Shown: in pieces, positions 20,108 to 29,687 of the stretch
Numbering within the stretch: position 1 is the first letter of the stretch
Layout: the number at the start of each line of letters is the position of its first letter
Assembly (NCBI GenBank): GCA_037349105.1
Contig: JAYJMM010000035.1
Location: 248,001-312,000, forward strand
Origin: Limnomonas spitsbergensis
Taxonomy: Eukaryota > Chlorophyta > Chlorophyceae > Chlamydomonadales
DNA length: 64,000 nt
Direction of reading: 5' to 3'
Notes under the pieces: generated by a model
What the model saw: the letters and a program-made list of their open reading frames with translations, nothing else
Database searches by the model: none
What the model was told of the DNA's origin: nothing
Translations under genes and position numbers: made by a program

Positions 20108-21330
20108 TTGCAGGAATTGCCTCCTTCTCACTATACCTCCCTGCAGGTGCAGGAGCATTCACAAGAAGGCAATCCAGTGGGGAAAGGTATTCAGTCTATA
20201 AATTCAACACCTGTCCCCCAAACCAGCATTCTTACTGCTGTACAAGAAGGTGTTTCCCTGATTGAGCTTTTTGGTGGCATGTGCGGTGGATTAGAATGTA
20301 TGCTGCGAAATGGCATCCGCATCAACCACTATTACTATGCTGATATTGATAATGCCGCAAGGGTTTGTGCCAAACACATGCTTAAGTCGCTCATGGAGGA
20401 ATATCCCAATCTTCTGAGTCATGATGCTATTGCTAACACATTCAACCGGTTGCCGCAGGATGTTTACAATATTAATGAAAGACATCTCATTGACATCGGA
20501 TGCCTTGATGGTACCCAATGGATGCTAACAGCAGGATTTATGTGCATTGACCTGTCTTCTGCAGGAAAACGTACATGATTACAAGGAGAGAAAAGTTCCG
20601 CATATTTCCCTCTTATTAAAATTCTAGGATCTCTCCAGCACATGCAACAAGGGAGACGACCACCCATGTACTTCATTGAGAATGTTGATGTACAATTTGC
20701 TATTGCAAAATCGCAGGCTCTGAGAGAGGGGTTCCAGGAACTTACAGAGAGGCTGGGACATCCAGTTTGCTTTGACGCGGTTGCTGTTGGCAGCTATGCC
20801 CACCGCTTGCGTAATTATTGGCAGAATATGTGTTCCCCCTACTTCTTTGCAGTTGGTGATGATGTCCTTTGTTCGTGATGATACATTGCGCCTGACCGAC
20901 ATACTGGATCATGGAAGAGAACCCCGTACCTGTTTCAAAGTTGACAGGTACCCATATCATCCAGCCAACATCTTGAACGAACCTCTACGGGTTTTTCCTA
21001 CTATGGTTGCAAGAATTGAATCTTATGCGTTCCGTCCCAACCCTGAATATGAACCTGGACTTGTTTTGGAAACAGATCAGACAGGAGTTGTCACGAGACA
21101 CGCCCTGACTATTCATGAGCGTGAACGTGCCATGGGATATGTTGCTGACTGTACTGCTGGGCAAGACTTGATCTTCTCTGTGCGTCACAGGATCGTTGGG
21201 GGTGCCTTTGATGCTAATGCAGTTAGTCACCTGATTGCTGTTGGCATTGCAATCCGTTTTGCAGCAGTGCCTCCTTCGCAGGAAATTTTTTCTGCCTTCA
21301 ATAATTTTCTTCCCCACTCATTTGCCACTT
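20108..21330 (+). pseudogene. C5 cytosine DNA methyltransferase domain inside element B, frame-broken
   Basis: A near-complete set of C5-methyltransferase motifs lies between RNase H and integrase. Motif I (AdoMet site) is SLIELFGGMCGGLE. Motif IV is GFMCIDLSSAGKR: catalytic Cys kept, the usual Pro before it is Met. Motif VI is YFIENV. Motif VIII is GSYAHRLRNYW. DTLRLTDILDHGR resembles the CLEHGR segment of DNMT3-class enzymes. Motif IX is LTIHERERAMGY and motif X is RHRIVGGAFDANAVSHL. These are spread over three frames (20,108-20,578; about 20,600-20,875; about 20,850 onward), so this copy needs at least two frame corrections. An active relative would methylate cytosine in DNA. Element A begins the same domain at bases 1-27. 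Capture from a host DNMT is the inferred origin. Confidence 0.85.
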
Positions 21331-21767
21331 CAGGACTGGAGCTGGGGGGGGATGGTGATCAGATATCTCAGCAGCTTAATCATTTGTTTGCTGCTGGAGA
21401 TTCTCTGATCTTACATGCAGCTCAGTCCGTAGCGGCTGAGTTGATAGAACAGCCCATGACCCGTGAGGAAGAGTCTCACTCATTCGCAGATATCTGGTTG
21501 GATAATAATGCTATGCAATATCTGAGGCGTACCACTAACACAATGTTGCCCATGCTGACCCCTGTAGAACGCAAGCGTCTTCAACGACGAGCTGCGCTTT
21601 ATCTCTGGTCCACTGAGAAGAAAATTCTATATCGACGAATGGCAGGCGGTACAACCAAGGTGGTACCACCCCCTGGTGACCGGTTGGCACTCGTGCACAA
21701 AATGCATGTAGAAAATGGTCATTATGGCAGGCGTCGCACAACGGGGCTTGTCATGATGACCCACTAG
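21331..21767 (+). CDS. Element B integrase N-terminal zinc domain and linker
   Basis: Continuation of the frame that carries methyltransferase motifs IX-X. After a linker with LELGGDGDQ it shows YLWSTEKKILYRRMAGGTTKVVPPP and DRLALVHKMHVENGHYGRRRT. These are the His side of the retroviral-type HHCC zinc finger. The Cys pair (CCEACDYTK) follows after a stop, from 21,804 in the next open frame. Integrase in this element is therefore directly downstream of the methyltransferase in one polyprotein. Confidence 0.7.
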
Positions 21768-21797
21768 TGGGTTGGATTATATAATGACTGCAAGAGA

Positions 21798-22475
21798 GTG
21801 TTCCAGTGTTGCGAGGCCTGTGATTACACTAAAGTATCGTTCAATGCTATGCAGGCTGTTATGCATCCCCTACCCATCAGAGGACTAATGTACCGATGGC
21901 ATCTGGATCTTTCTGGTCCTTACACGGCATCTAACCGTGGTCACACCTATGTTATGGTAGCTGTAGAAAGCTACTCTAAATGGGTTGAGGTATTTCCCAT
22001 GACTGCAAAATCATCTAAAGAAGTAGGTTACCATTTCTTGCACGGCATATTGGCACGATTTGGGGCATGCGCTGAAGTAGTCACAGACGGTGGTGGGGAG
22101 TTTCAAGGTGAAATGGACTCACTGCTTGTCCGTGACATGATTGATCATAGAGTCACCAGTTCTTTCCATCCCCAAGCCAATGGGCAAGCGGAAAGGTTTG
22201 TGAAGACAGTAAAAACTGCATTATCAAGGCATTTGCACGTTTCAAGAGAGCCTCGAGAATGGGACATGTATTTGCCCTGGATAGCACTCGGGTACCGAGT
22301 CACAAAGCATGCCAGCACTTTGATGAGTCCCTACCAGCTGCTGTTTTCCTGTGAACCAGTCATCCCTCCTGCTATCATGGAAAGGTTGAATGGGGATCAG
22401 GCAGTAGATTACCTGGATGTGGATTGTGGATCCATGCTGCTGCTGAACTTGTATTGTTCCGTTCTGAATTGCTAG
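21798..22475 (+). CDS. Element B integrase catalytic core
   Basis: 225 residues. It begins with the zinc-finger Cys pair (FQCCEACDYTK), then the D,D,E core: WHLDLSGPY (first Asp), VVTDGGGEFQGE (second Asp), HPQANGQAERFVKTVK (Glu). Then WIALGYRVTKHASTLMSPYQLLF, the usual end of the core. It inserts reverse-transcribed DNA. The frame ends near 22,440 by a break, and the C-terminal domain continues in the overlapping frame. Confidence 0.9.
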   Translation: MFQCCEACDYTKVSFNAMQAVMHPLPIRGLMYRWHLDLSGPYTASNRGHTYVMVAVESYSKWVEVFPMTAKSSKEVGYHFLHGILARFGACAEVVTDGGGEFQGEMDSLLVRDMIDHRVTSSFHPQANGQAERFVKTVKTALSRHLHVSREPREWDMYLPWIALGYRVTKHASTLMSPYQLLFSCEPVIPPAIMERLNGDQAVDYLDVDCGSMLLLNLYCSVLNC

Positions 22476-23476
22476 CCAAGAACTACGTGATGGTCGGCCA
22501 GAATCTTCTGGTGGCTCAACAACGAGATACCCTGCGTTGCGCAAGGCTTCGTAGTGGTGGTTACCTTCCATCAATAGCTAAGTATACTGAGGGGCAGTTT
22601 GTGTATGTACGGGATGAGAACCGATTGCACTCCACTGCGAGACCTTACGTGCTTCGGGTGTTCGATGTACGGCCAAGTGGAGTTATTGTCCTGGTTGGTC
22701 GCAACGGGGTGACTGTGGCTGAGAACGCTATTAACTGTGCGCCATGTCATCTGCCCATGGAGGGACTCTTACCCCCATCCAAAAGATGGCAAAAGCCAGC
22801 ACCAGACTTCCCTTGTCAGAGATGTCTGCTGCCTGATAACGAAAAGAAAATGATTCTATGCGGTAGTTGTGGTCGAGGCACTCACACGTACTGTTTGGTA
22901 TCACGGCTTACTACTATCCCTGCTGGTTACTGGATTTGTGAGCAATGCAGGACTGCGGGAGCTGACGCTACTGGTGCTGCACGACGAGATGTTGCGGCAG
23001 AACTGGAGGAACCAGCGGCCGCCGTGACAGATTATCAGCTACGGCCTGCTAAGCAAAAGAAGGCAGGAAGGGTGATGGGAGCCGCCATAGGCGGTGGCCT
23101 TGTTGAGGGTGAAGAAGAAGGAACCGCTGAAGACAGGGAAGAGGACGCAGATTGTCTTGCCGGGACCGCCGCAGGCGGTGCCGGAAGCAATGCGGTCGAG
23201 CTTGCCGGGACCGTCGCAGTTGGCAGCAATGAGGGAATCGCTGCGGAGGTGCAACCTGATGATCAGCGACCTACCCGTGCTTCCGTGAGAATCCGCATCC
23301 CCAACAAAAGGTTCGAGAGCCATGTCACTCATCCTTGGGTGCCCCCAGATTTCATCAACTGGGGTGTCCGTGGAGATGCGGTGGATGCCCTGAAGTCGCT
23401 GATGCCGGGAGTTTGGCGAGAGCGCGATGAGGTGGCTGTCTACCGTAAACCGTCTTTGACTCCGCGCACAAATTAA
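22424..23476 (+). CDS. Element B integrase C-terminal domain fused to a PHD finger
   Basis: 350 residues. Residues 18-110 are an integrase C-terminal region (SIAKYTEGQFVYVRDE, YVLRVFDVRPSGVIVLVGRNG, CAPCHLP). Residues 131-175 form a complete PHD finger with C4HC3 spacing: C131-x2-C134, C146-x2-C149, H154-x2-C157, C172-x2-C175, and the conserved Trp170 two residues before the last Cys pair. PHD fingers commonly bind histone H3 tails. A Gly/Ala/Glu-rich linker and a basic tail (PTRASVRIRIPNKRF) follow. The position is that of the chromodomain in chromoviruses, so a chromatin-targeting role is inferred. Confidence 0.85.
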   Translation: MWIHAAAELVLFRSELLAKNYVMVGQNLLVAQQRDTLRCARLRSGGYLPSIAKYTEGQFVYVRDENRLHSTARPYVLRVFDVRPSGVIVLVGRNGVTVAENAINCAPCHLPMEGLLPPSKRWQKPAPDFPCQRCLLPDNEKKMILCGSCGRGTHTYCLVSRLTTIPAGYWICEQCRTAGADATGAARRDVAAELEEPAAAVTDYQLRPAKQKKAGRVMGAAIGGGLVEGEEEGTAEDREEDADCLAGTAAGGAGSNAVELAGTVAVGSNEGIAAEVQPDDQRPTRASVRIRIPNKRFESHVTHPWVPPDFINWGVRGDAVDALKSLMPGVWRERDEVAVYRKPSLTPRTN

Positions 23477-23481
23477 ATAAT

Positions 23482-24150
23482 TATAGGGGTGCGCGGACAT
23501 GGTGCGCGATAATATTAATTCAAAAAAGTCCGCTGCGCGGAGCGTCAGTCAGGTGCCCAGAAAACTATTTTGGGGGTGCGCGGTATGAATTAAAAACAGC
23601 ACAATTTACAAAAATCGTGCGCTAGCGCGCGACTGTTTGATTCGACATCCGTTTAGTCATCCTTGTCAAGTCTGCTCAAAAAACCATGCACAACAACACT
23701 ACTGATGACTCAGATGAGCACTACCGGTACTCATAGGTGGCATTACTGAGAGCGATAAATGAACATTGACAGGATTCGAACCGCAGACCTCAGGGTTGGA
23801 CTGCCAAGTTGCGTTTGTACCACTGGGCCCCCCAAGTTAATATAACCACACGTTTTCTGAGGCCAGAAACCGGCGGGGGAGGAGGGTGACGATTACGGTA
23901 TCGTTGCTAGCAGGCGGGTGCTAGCATCAAACGAAGTTTTAACTGAGCTTTCCGGTACAGGCTGAATGTGCTGCGCGGACTAAAATTTAAATTATTTCAG
24001 TGATGCGCGATGTACAATTAAATTCTGTGTTGCGCGGCGTTAAATTAAATTAAAATTTCGTTGCTGCGCGAACTAAAATTAAATTCTTTTTGGGGTGCGC
24101 GGACTAATTAAATAATTATTTTTTTCGGGGTGCGCGGAGTCTAAGGCGTT
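23482..24150 (+). repeat. Recurrent GTGCGCGG + AT-rich motif block
   Basis: A word close to GGTGCGCGGACTAAAATTAA recurs about ten times with variable spacing (23,487-23,645 and 23,968-24,140). GC-rich GCGCGG cores alternate with AAATTAAAT tracts. It lies in the 3' untranslated part of element B and has no coding frame. Confidence 0.5.
23764..23837 (-). tRNA. tRNA-like sequence, degenerate
   Basis: On the minus strand a near A-box (GGGCCCAGTGG) is followed, at tRNA-like spacing, by a perfect B-box GGTTCGAATCC (23,782-23,772). The acceptor, anticodon and T-arm stems do not pair well, so a functional tRNA is unlikely. A tRNA pseudogene or SINE fragment fits better. Confidence 0.3.
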
Positions 24151-24336
24151 TTACGGTACTTGGGCAACCGGGTGCCGACAGGATGGTCGTACCAACTCTA
24201 CCCTCCTTCACCTCTCACCATTGAAGACAGTGATTGCAACACCCTGCTGGACTGCCTTGACTTGTCCCTGTCCCCCAGCATTCTTTTGCTGTTCAAGGAT
24301 AATGGAAACGCCACCGAGCTCATGTAGAACAGTCAG

Positions 24337-24780
24337 CTTTACCCTTACCCTCGATCCCTCCATGTCCTCACCAACTCGGGCATCGGTGTCAACATCCCTG
24401 CAGACTACTGTGCTGATCCACTGCAACCCTCCACCTACGAGTTTCTGCTACGACAGCATGGCCTGCATGTCTTTATCACAAACCCTCTAGCTGAATACGC
24501 TGACATCTCCTGTGCTCTTGCGGTCAAGTACGCACGTCATGTGGCCTGCTGCTTAGTCACCCAAGATTTCCTTAAGTGTCATCTTGCAAGGTTTGAGTGG
24601 CTGTCCCAACTACGGAGAGAAAGGCGGCTTGTCATTTTGCAATCTGTCAGCTTCACAGCAGGTCTGGGAGTTAACCGGTCCATTCACGGTTGTTGCAGCA
24701 ATAAAGTATGGATCATTGTGTTTGCAACGGCAGCCATCCGTGCTCGGATGATTCCACCAATACACACGTTCATCCGTTAA
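24337..24780 (+). CDS. Element B 3' ORF remnant, unknown
   Basis: A stretch without ATG is open from after a TAG at 24,334 to 24,780. Its first 90 codons read like real protein: SLHVLTNSGIGVNIPADYC, YEFLLRQHGLHVFITNPLAEYAD, ALAVKYARHVACCLVTQDFL, FEWLSQLRRERRLVI. Open frame also exists upstream of the stop (from about 24,240), so it is probably a broken longer gene. ITNPLAEYADI followed by ALAVKYARHV faintly recalls the NPPF/Y region of N6-adenine methyltransferases, but the key residues differ and I do not assign it. Confidence 0.35.
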   Translation, partial: LYPYPRSLHVLTNSGIGVNIPADYCADPLQPSTYEFLLRQHGLHVFITNPLAEYADISCALAVKYARHVACCLVTQDFLKCHLARFEWLSQLRRERRLVILQSVSFTAGLGVNRSIHGCCSNKVWIIVFATAAIRARMIPPIHTFIR

Positions 24781-25571
24781 TACTTTAAGCGTACTGCATG
24801 CTGGTGACAGAATATAATTGAGTTTCCTTCGTTTGCTTTTAAGACAATTGACTGTGTATCTGAGCGGAATTTTCACTGGATCTGGGGGGGGGGTCTGACA
24901 AATAGGATTTGAATTGAGGAATTAAATTTACTGGTGCTAAGAATTGTGAGCCAAAGTTGGAACTGGATGACTGTGAACATTTGTCTTACGTTATAAACTA
25001 TTATGTATTTGCTCAAAACTGATATTTAGGATGATACTTGATTTCAAACAAAACAAAACAAAAATTGCGTGCAGTTTCAATATCTGGGGGGGGAAGTTGT
25101 TGTGCATAATACGCACTTTTAGGATTTAGGAGGTATATACCGTGAGGTGGCATTCTCATATGTCTGGCGCGAGCCTATAGGCATCCTCGATCAGGTGTTA
25201 GGTAGGTGATCGGGAAATTTGAGATGGTGTGGATTGGGAAACCAATTGCACTAGAGCAGGGCTGATGTAGTCTTCTGGACTTGGGGTCGATTGGGCCATG
25301 GGGGAAGGTGAACAGTACCGATGGTGACGATAACTGGGCTCTTCAGCTTGAAGAGGGTCCCTTAAAGCGACTGTGGCGAGTTACGGTAATGCGTAAAAGT
25401 CACAGCTAATGTACGCATTATATCGGAGGATATTTTTCCTACCGATACTTGTGCCCCATGGACTCTGGGCAGGGCCCAGGGGTGGGAAGTCTGATAACAA
25501 GACGCAGTTCTTAAAACACTGTCGTACTTGTTCATTACCGCCTCCAGTGTTTTTCGATATGGGGGGGGAAT
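24781..25571 (+). other. 3' untranslated region of element B with repeated G8-10 tracts
   Basis: No gene. Three polypurine-tract-like runs follow CT or TAT: G10 at about 24,883, G8 at about 25,086 and G8 at 25,561. The last lies about 10 bp before the LTR-like start and is the best candidate for the plus-strand primer. Confidence 0.45.
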
Positions 25572-26364
25572 ATCTTGTGTTACTTTTGCTTGGTGCACCC
25601 ATTCCTTAGGGTGCACCCCTGTGCCGCGACAGCTGTCACGACGTATGACTGCACCGTGCGTTTGACCGTGCCAACTGCTTTTTCGGTTGGATGTTATGTG
25701 TGAACCTATACAAGTGTGTTTACCGTCTTAGAGGATCCCGAACTGGGTCCTTTACTTTTTTTCTTTGTTACTTGATTTCACGGCCTTCAATAGACTCTTA
25801 ACGTTTCCAGCTATTGTTCCTGATTATCGATCTGCAAGTTAATCGTCAATCCAAGTCTTACTAAGGGGAAACTGGCAGAGCAGCTAGGCCAACAGCGACC
25901 CTATAAGCATCAACAAGTCTCCTGATACGAAGCTGGCAGAGCATCTAGGCCAACAGTCGACTATCTGCAGCAATTAGAGTTATTCCTGCCTCTTAACAAG
26001 GCATATCTCCAGCCTTACAGCTGGATATTACCACCAACCCACCATCACATCTCCAACCTACAGCCTTTCCTTTTGCTCCAAGTCGACCATCTGATTCATC
26101 AGAGATATCTTCAGTCACCAGAAGTCGCCAAGCAAGCGACTCACCACAGCAGATCAACGACCACATTCGCCCAAGGTCGTCCCAAGAAGTCTAGAAGTAC
26201 CTCAGAAGTCGAGGCTTTACGAGATCTTGTCAACAGCATCGAAGAAGTCCAGGTGAAGTAGCAAGAGCTATCACCTGTTATCGAGCTGAGTTCACTGAGT
26301 TACAGCAGTAGATCGAGAAGCTCCTACTATAACCTCTGTAAGAGTTTATTAGTACTTGTTTATG
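25572..26364 (+). repeat. LTR-like segment at the 3' side of element B
   Basis: It starts TCTTGTGTT..TTTTGCTTGG right after a G8 purine tract. It contains the foldback GGTGCACCC..GGGTGCACC and shares CTGTCACGACGTATG with about 6,745. It holds two near-copies of CTGGCAGAGCA..CTAGGCCAACAG (about 25,870 and 25,930). The first about 55 bp recur 793 bp further on at 26,365, which gives its likely length. The boundaries are inferred, and the 5' partner is strongly diverged. Confidence 0.45.
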
Positions 26365-26424
26365 TCTTGTGTTCTTTTTGCTTGGTGCACCCATTCCTTA
26401 GGGTGCACCCTTGTGCCGCGACAA
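26365..26424 (+). repeat. Second, truncated copy of the LTR start
   Basis: Repeats the first about 55 bp of the segment at 25,572 almost exactly (TTGCTTGGTGCACCCATTCC, then AGGGTGCACCC, TGTGCCGCGACA) and then diverges. A fragment of a tandem or nested LTR. Confidence 0.5.
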
Positions 26425-27144
26425 CGGTGCTCTGCTATGACGCTGCCGGTTGGACAAGGTGCAGCCGTGCCTCTCCCCTGCGCGTCTTTCCCACCCGCGA
26501 CATGCTGAATCATCCTACTTGTGTTGGTGAGACACATTCCGCAGCCGTTGCACTTGCGTTTCTCATTTGCGTAGGCGTCTTTACTCACGAAAGTGCTTAC
26601 TAGGGCGGCTAGCGCCGATAGCTCGATTTATCCTTTCCCCATCAATGCAGCATTGCTTAAAGAAAGAGCTGTGATTAAAACGCAGGCGCGTGGAATACAG
26701 CGAGACGCGAAGGCGGGGAGGAAAAAAACGGATTTCGCCACACTTTTCACACATTTTGCCCTAGGGAGCGAATGTGTGTATGTAAGTCAAACATCCATTC
26801 GGAGCTCCGAATGGATAAAAAAAACGTCATACACGGGCGAATGCACAACACTGACCATAATAACATTTTGGACCGCATTGAAAGCATGCAATGCTTCCAG
26901 GAAGGAGAGCCCTCGGCACGCCCTGCACTTTTCAACAGTGATTCTGGCACTGCCGAAAATTTATGGCGATTGGAAATATCAGTGCTGAAACCAGTCACAA
27001 GTCGGTTGCCTACATGCCTTTTCCCAAAAGAAACGACTCACGTGAGGAGAAGGCCTGAGGACACATAATATAATATCCGGTGTACGGCATTTCAAATCCC
27101 ATATTCCTCAAGCCACGCTCAGGCGTTTTCTTTCTTTCTATAGA
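26425..27144. other. Unassigned region with a 24-bp perfect palindrome
   Basis: No gene recognised. Bases 26,793-26,816 are a perfect palindrome centred on GGAGCTCC (half-site ATCCATTCGGAG). Confidence 0.4.
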
Positions 27145-27941
27145 TTGGACTCCACTCACCCTCTTCCGGCCCGTTACCCCCTCCCCCCTTACCTTCCGCC
27201 CCTGCCTCTGATCCGCAACCCCTTCCATGGCAATGTCAATATGCCTACATATACCGCCCAAATGGTACTCTTGTTGGTTGCCTGCATCCCTGCCCGCCGC
27301 CTGCACCGGCTTCGTGCATGCTATGATCATACGAAACTTACCCTTCCTACCCTACACCTCGCCCACTCTGAGGGTTCCTTCGAGCAAGATCTTGCTTTCC
27401 TTCTTGTCCGATACCCCGTTCATACCAAGCACAAAACAGGATCCGCGCCTAACACGACTTGGTGTCTCCCGGAACCCATGATGCAAGTGCTCTCAGATAA
27501 CATGTCCACCCATTTCCACCGTTTTGCTTCTCCTCTCGACGTCTCCTACCATGCACGCACATACTATACCACCCACCATCACGATTGTCTTTTGGGGGCT
27601 CTCCATAATGCGTACTCCACACCTTGGACGGTTGGACCGGCAGCTCGTTCGTTCATCCAGACTTCAAGATAAAAACAATCACAAAAGCAATCCGTTGGGC
27701 CGTCTCATCCGCCAACATGACGGTACCCACATGCACAGTTATCCTTGCCCCAGTTTGGAAGAACTCATCTTTCATGAATTGGACCTCCCATGCCAATATG
27801 GTTCATGTTCTGACTCTTCATACCGACCCCAACTTTCGCTTTTCAGCCCCGGACCACTTGGCACACATCTACACAGCCACCCAACCAACATACGGCACTC
27901 CCAAATGGCCACTACATCTTCTTGTCATTGGTAACACATAG
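27145..27941 (+). pseudogene. LINE-related domain, frame-broken
   Basis: Two overlapping frames (27,145-27,672 and 27,624-27,941) give one continuous domain: MQVLSDNMSTHFHRFASPLDVSYHARTYY and LLGALHNAYSTPWT, then a frame change, DFKIKTITKAIRWAVSSANMT and TCTVILAPVWKN. It ends just before the RNase H ORF. The STPWT motif and following strand pattern recall SAM-dependent methyltransferase-like or other LINE-associated domains, but I cannot name it. It belongs to the same retroelement as the next two features. Confidence 0.4.
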
Positions 27942-29424
27942 GGCCTCGCTCGCTTCTACCCTGACCCACCTCCCACTGCTCCAGTCGATTCCAATGTGTA
28001 CACTATCTGGACATGGACACCCACGTGGCACCACACCTGCCCACCGTCCACATCCACACACCCGGCGCCAATCCCAACTTCCCGGTTCGCATGCCAAATG
28101 GCAACACCCCGCTGGATTCTCTGTAGCCTCCCACTTACATACGCACACTACCCCGCCTACCCCTCTCCCACTTGCCCCACTCACTTTCCCCCTTATCCTT
28201 TTCGATGAACTCCGATCTCTCTACCCCCCTACCTATCCACTTGCTTGGCCGTTGCTTCCGGCATACTACACAGACGGAGCTTGTATACATGATGTCGCCG
28301 GCAATAACTTGATAGGGGCTGCCTTTTACTTCACTGTCGATGGCTCCACCCATACAGTCAACCCTACTGGAAAATGTGAAACGAACACTATCACCAGGGC
28401 TGAACTTGGAGGCATTCATGCATCCCTCGATCATGCCCATACACCCTCTGGCCCCGCCTTGACCATTGCCCCTTCCCTTACTATCTTCACTGACAGTCTT
28501 TGCAGCATGTACCTCATACAGAAAGATGTCTTTTACCCACATGATCTCCTTGAGGACAAGCATGCACCGCTTCTCCTGGCCATCCGCCGCCTACTCCTTC
28601 CACGGGCCAACACAGGCCTACCAACGCTCATCCAGAAGGTGAAATCACATATTGGTAATATCGGCAATGAACTTGCTGACATTGGGGCAACACGAGCCTT
28701 GGACGCACCCAGCACATGTACATTTCACCTTTCCCATATTAACAACCAGTACATGGCTTCCCTCCCAGCTTGGCCTTGCCTACCCCACGACGATACTCAA
28801 ACGGATACAAACGACACCCCTTGGTTCACTTCTGACCTCACCTCCTCTATCAAGGCACACCTTCACTCTTCTTGCCCTCACGTTACGGACGGTGATACCA
28901 CCATATCTTGTGCTACATATACCCGCATAATCGAAGAAAATGCCCACTCTTTACCCTTGTATTACAATCACATGTGGCAGTCTTCTGCTTGCCACTTTTC
29001 TCTGAAGTGCTACATCCTCCGTATGCGAGCCAACCTCTTATGGACAGCTAAACGGGCACTTCTCTTCCGTATTCCCTACAAAACAACAGTGCGCTCGTTT
29101 ACCGATGGCCTTTGCCCCATATGTACACCACCTCATACTGGCCCACCTGACGCTACTTCTGACACACATGGACACATGTTTAGAAGATGCAGGCATCCCC
29201 GTATGCATGCCTCTTATATCTCCCGACACAACAAGGGCACAAGGCCCTCTGCCTCATCCAACGTTCCCTCCACAGAGGCACAAAGAGTGGAATGTTCACA
29301 ATTATGGATGCCACCCCCGCTACATCCCTCCCACCAGGCGTCTATGACACCCGTATCCCGCAATGGATGCTTCCCGCTGTCCTCCCTGCCACACTCTGCT
29401 GCCTTCGTCCTGATCTCCTCTTAA
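27922..29424 (+). CDS. LINE ORF2 C-terminal part: RNase H and zinc motif
   Basis: RNase H type I is clear: YTDGACIHD (first Asp), TRAELGGIHASLDH (Glu), IFTDSLCSMYLI (Asp), and HIGNIGNELADIGATRA (His/Asp region). All four catalytic positions are present. Then an alpha-rich linker and LCPICTPPHTGPPDATSDTHGHMFRRC, a C-x2-C..H-x3-4-C motif usual near the C-terminus of LINE ORF2 proteins. No reverse transcriptase is seen upstream, so the copy is 5'-truncated or rearranged. Frame breaks on both sides show it is dead. Confidence 0.75.
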   Translation: MSLVTHRASLASTLTHLPLLQSIPMCTLSGHGHPRGTTPAHRPHPHTRRQSQLPGSHAKWQHPAGFSVASHLHTHTTPPTPLPLAPLTFPLILFDELRSLYPPTYPLAWPLLPAYYTDGACIHDVAGNNLIGAAFYFTVDGSTHTVNPTGKCETNTITRAELGGIHASLDHAHTPSGPALTIAPSLTIFTDSLCSMYLIQKDVFYPHDLLEDKHAPLLLAIRRLLLPRANTGLPTLIQKVKSHIGNIGNELADIGATRALDAPSTCTFHLSHINNQYMASLPAWPCLPHDDTQTDTNDTPWFTSDLTSSIKAHLHSSCPHVTDGDTTISCATYTRIIEENAHSLPLYYNHMWQSSACHFSLKCYILRMRANLLWTAKRALLFRIPYKTTVRSFTDGLCPICTPPHTGPPDATSDTHGHMFRRCRHPRMHASYISRHNKGTRPSASSNVPSTEAQRVECSQLWMPPPLHPSHQASMTPVSRNGCFPLSSLPHSAAFVLISS

Positions 29425-29687
29425 TTGAAGGCCTTACCATTGCCGATCTCCACAGTTATCCTCCCGCCCGGCTTGCCGACCCTGCCTTCCTTCTTGACCT
29501 CCAACACCGTTGTACCATCCATGTTATTGAGCTCGGGTTTACCTCCAATCTACAATTGTGCCTGTCCCACAAATCCACACAACATGCACAGTTGGTACAA
29601 TTGCTTCGCTCCGCAGGATGGAACCTCACTACACCTGTTATAGACCCTCTCCACACTCCTGCCCCCCACCCTCTTATATATCCGTAA
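29187..29687 (+). pseudogene. LINE C-terminal region, possible PD-(D/E)XK endonuclease
   Basis: From about 29,300 this frame reads LPPGVYDTRIPQWMLP, CCLRPDLLLIEGL, CTIHVIELGFTSN and HAQLVQLLRSAGWNL. RPD followed about 38 residues later by VIELG resembles the PD..E-x-K core of the restriction-like endonucleases of some LINE groups (the Lys is Gly here). It follows RNase H and the zinc motif after a frame change. RNase H together with a C-terminal restriction-like endonuclease would fit a Dualen/RandI-like lineage; this is inference. Confidence 0.45.

Noticed and set aside
23764..23837. Functional tRNA gene
   Set aside because: Good A and B boxes, but stems do not pair; kept only as a tRNA-like sequence.
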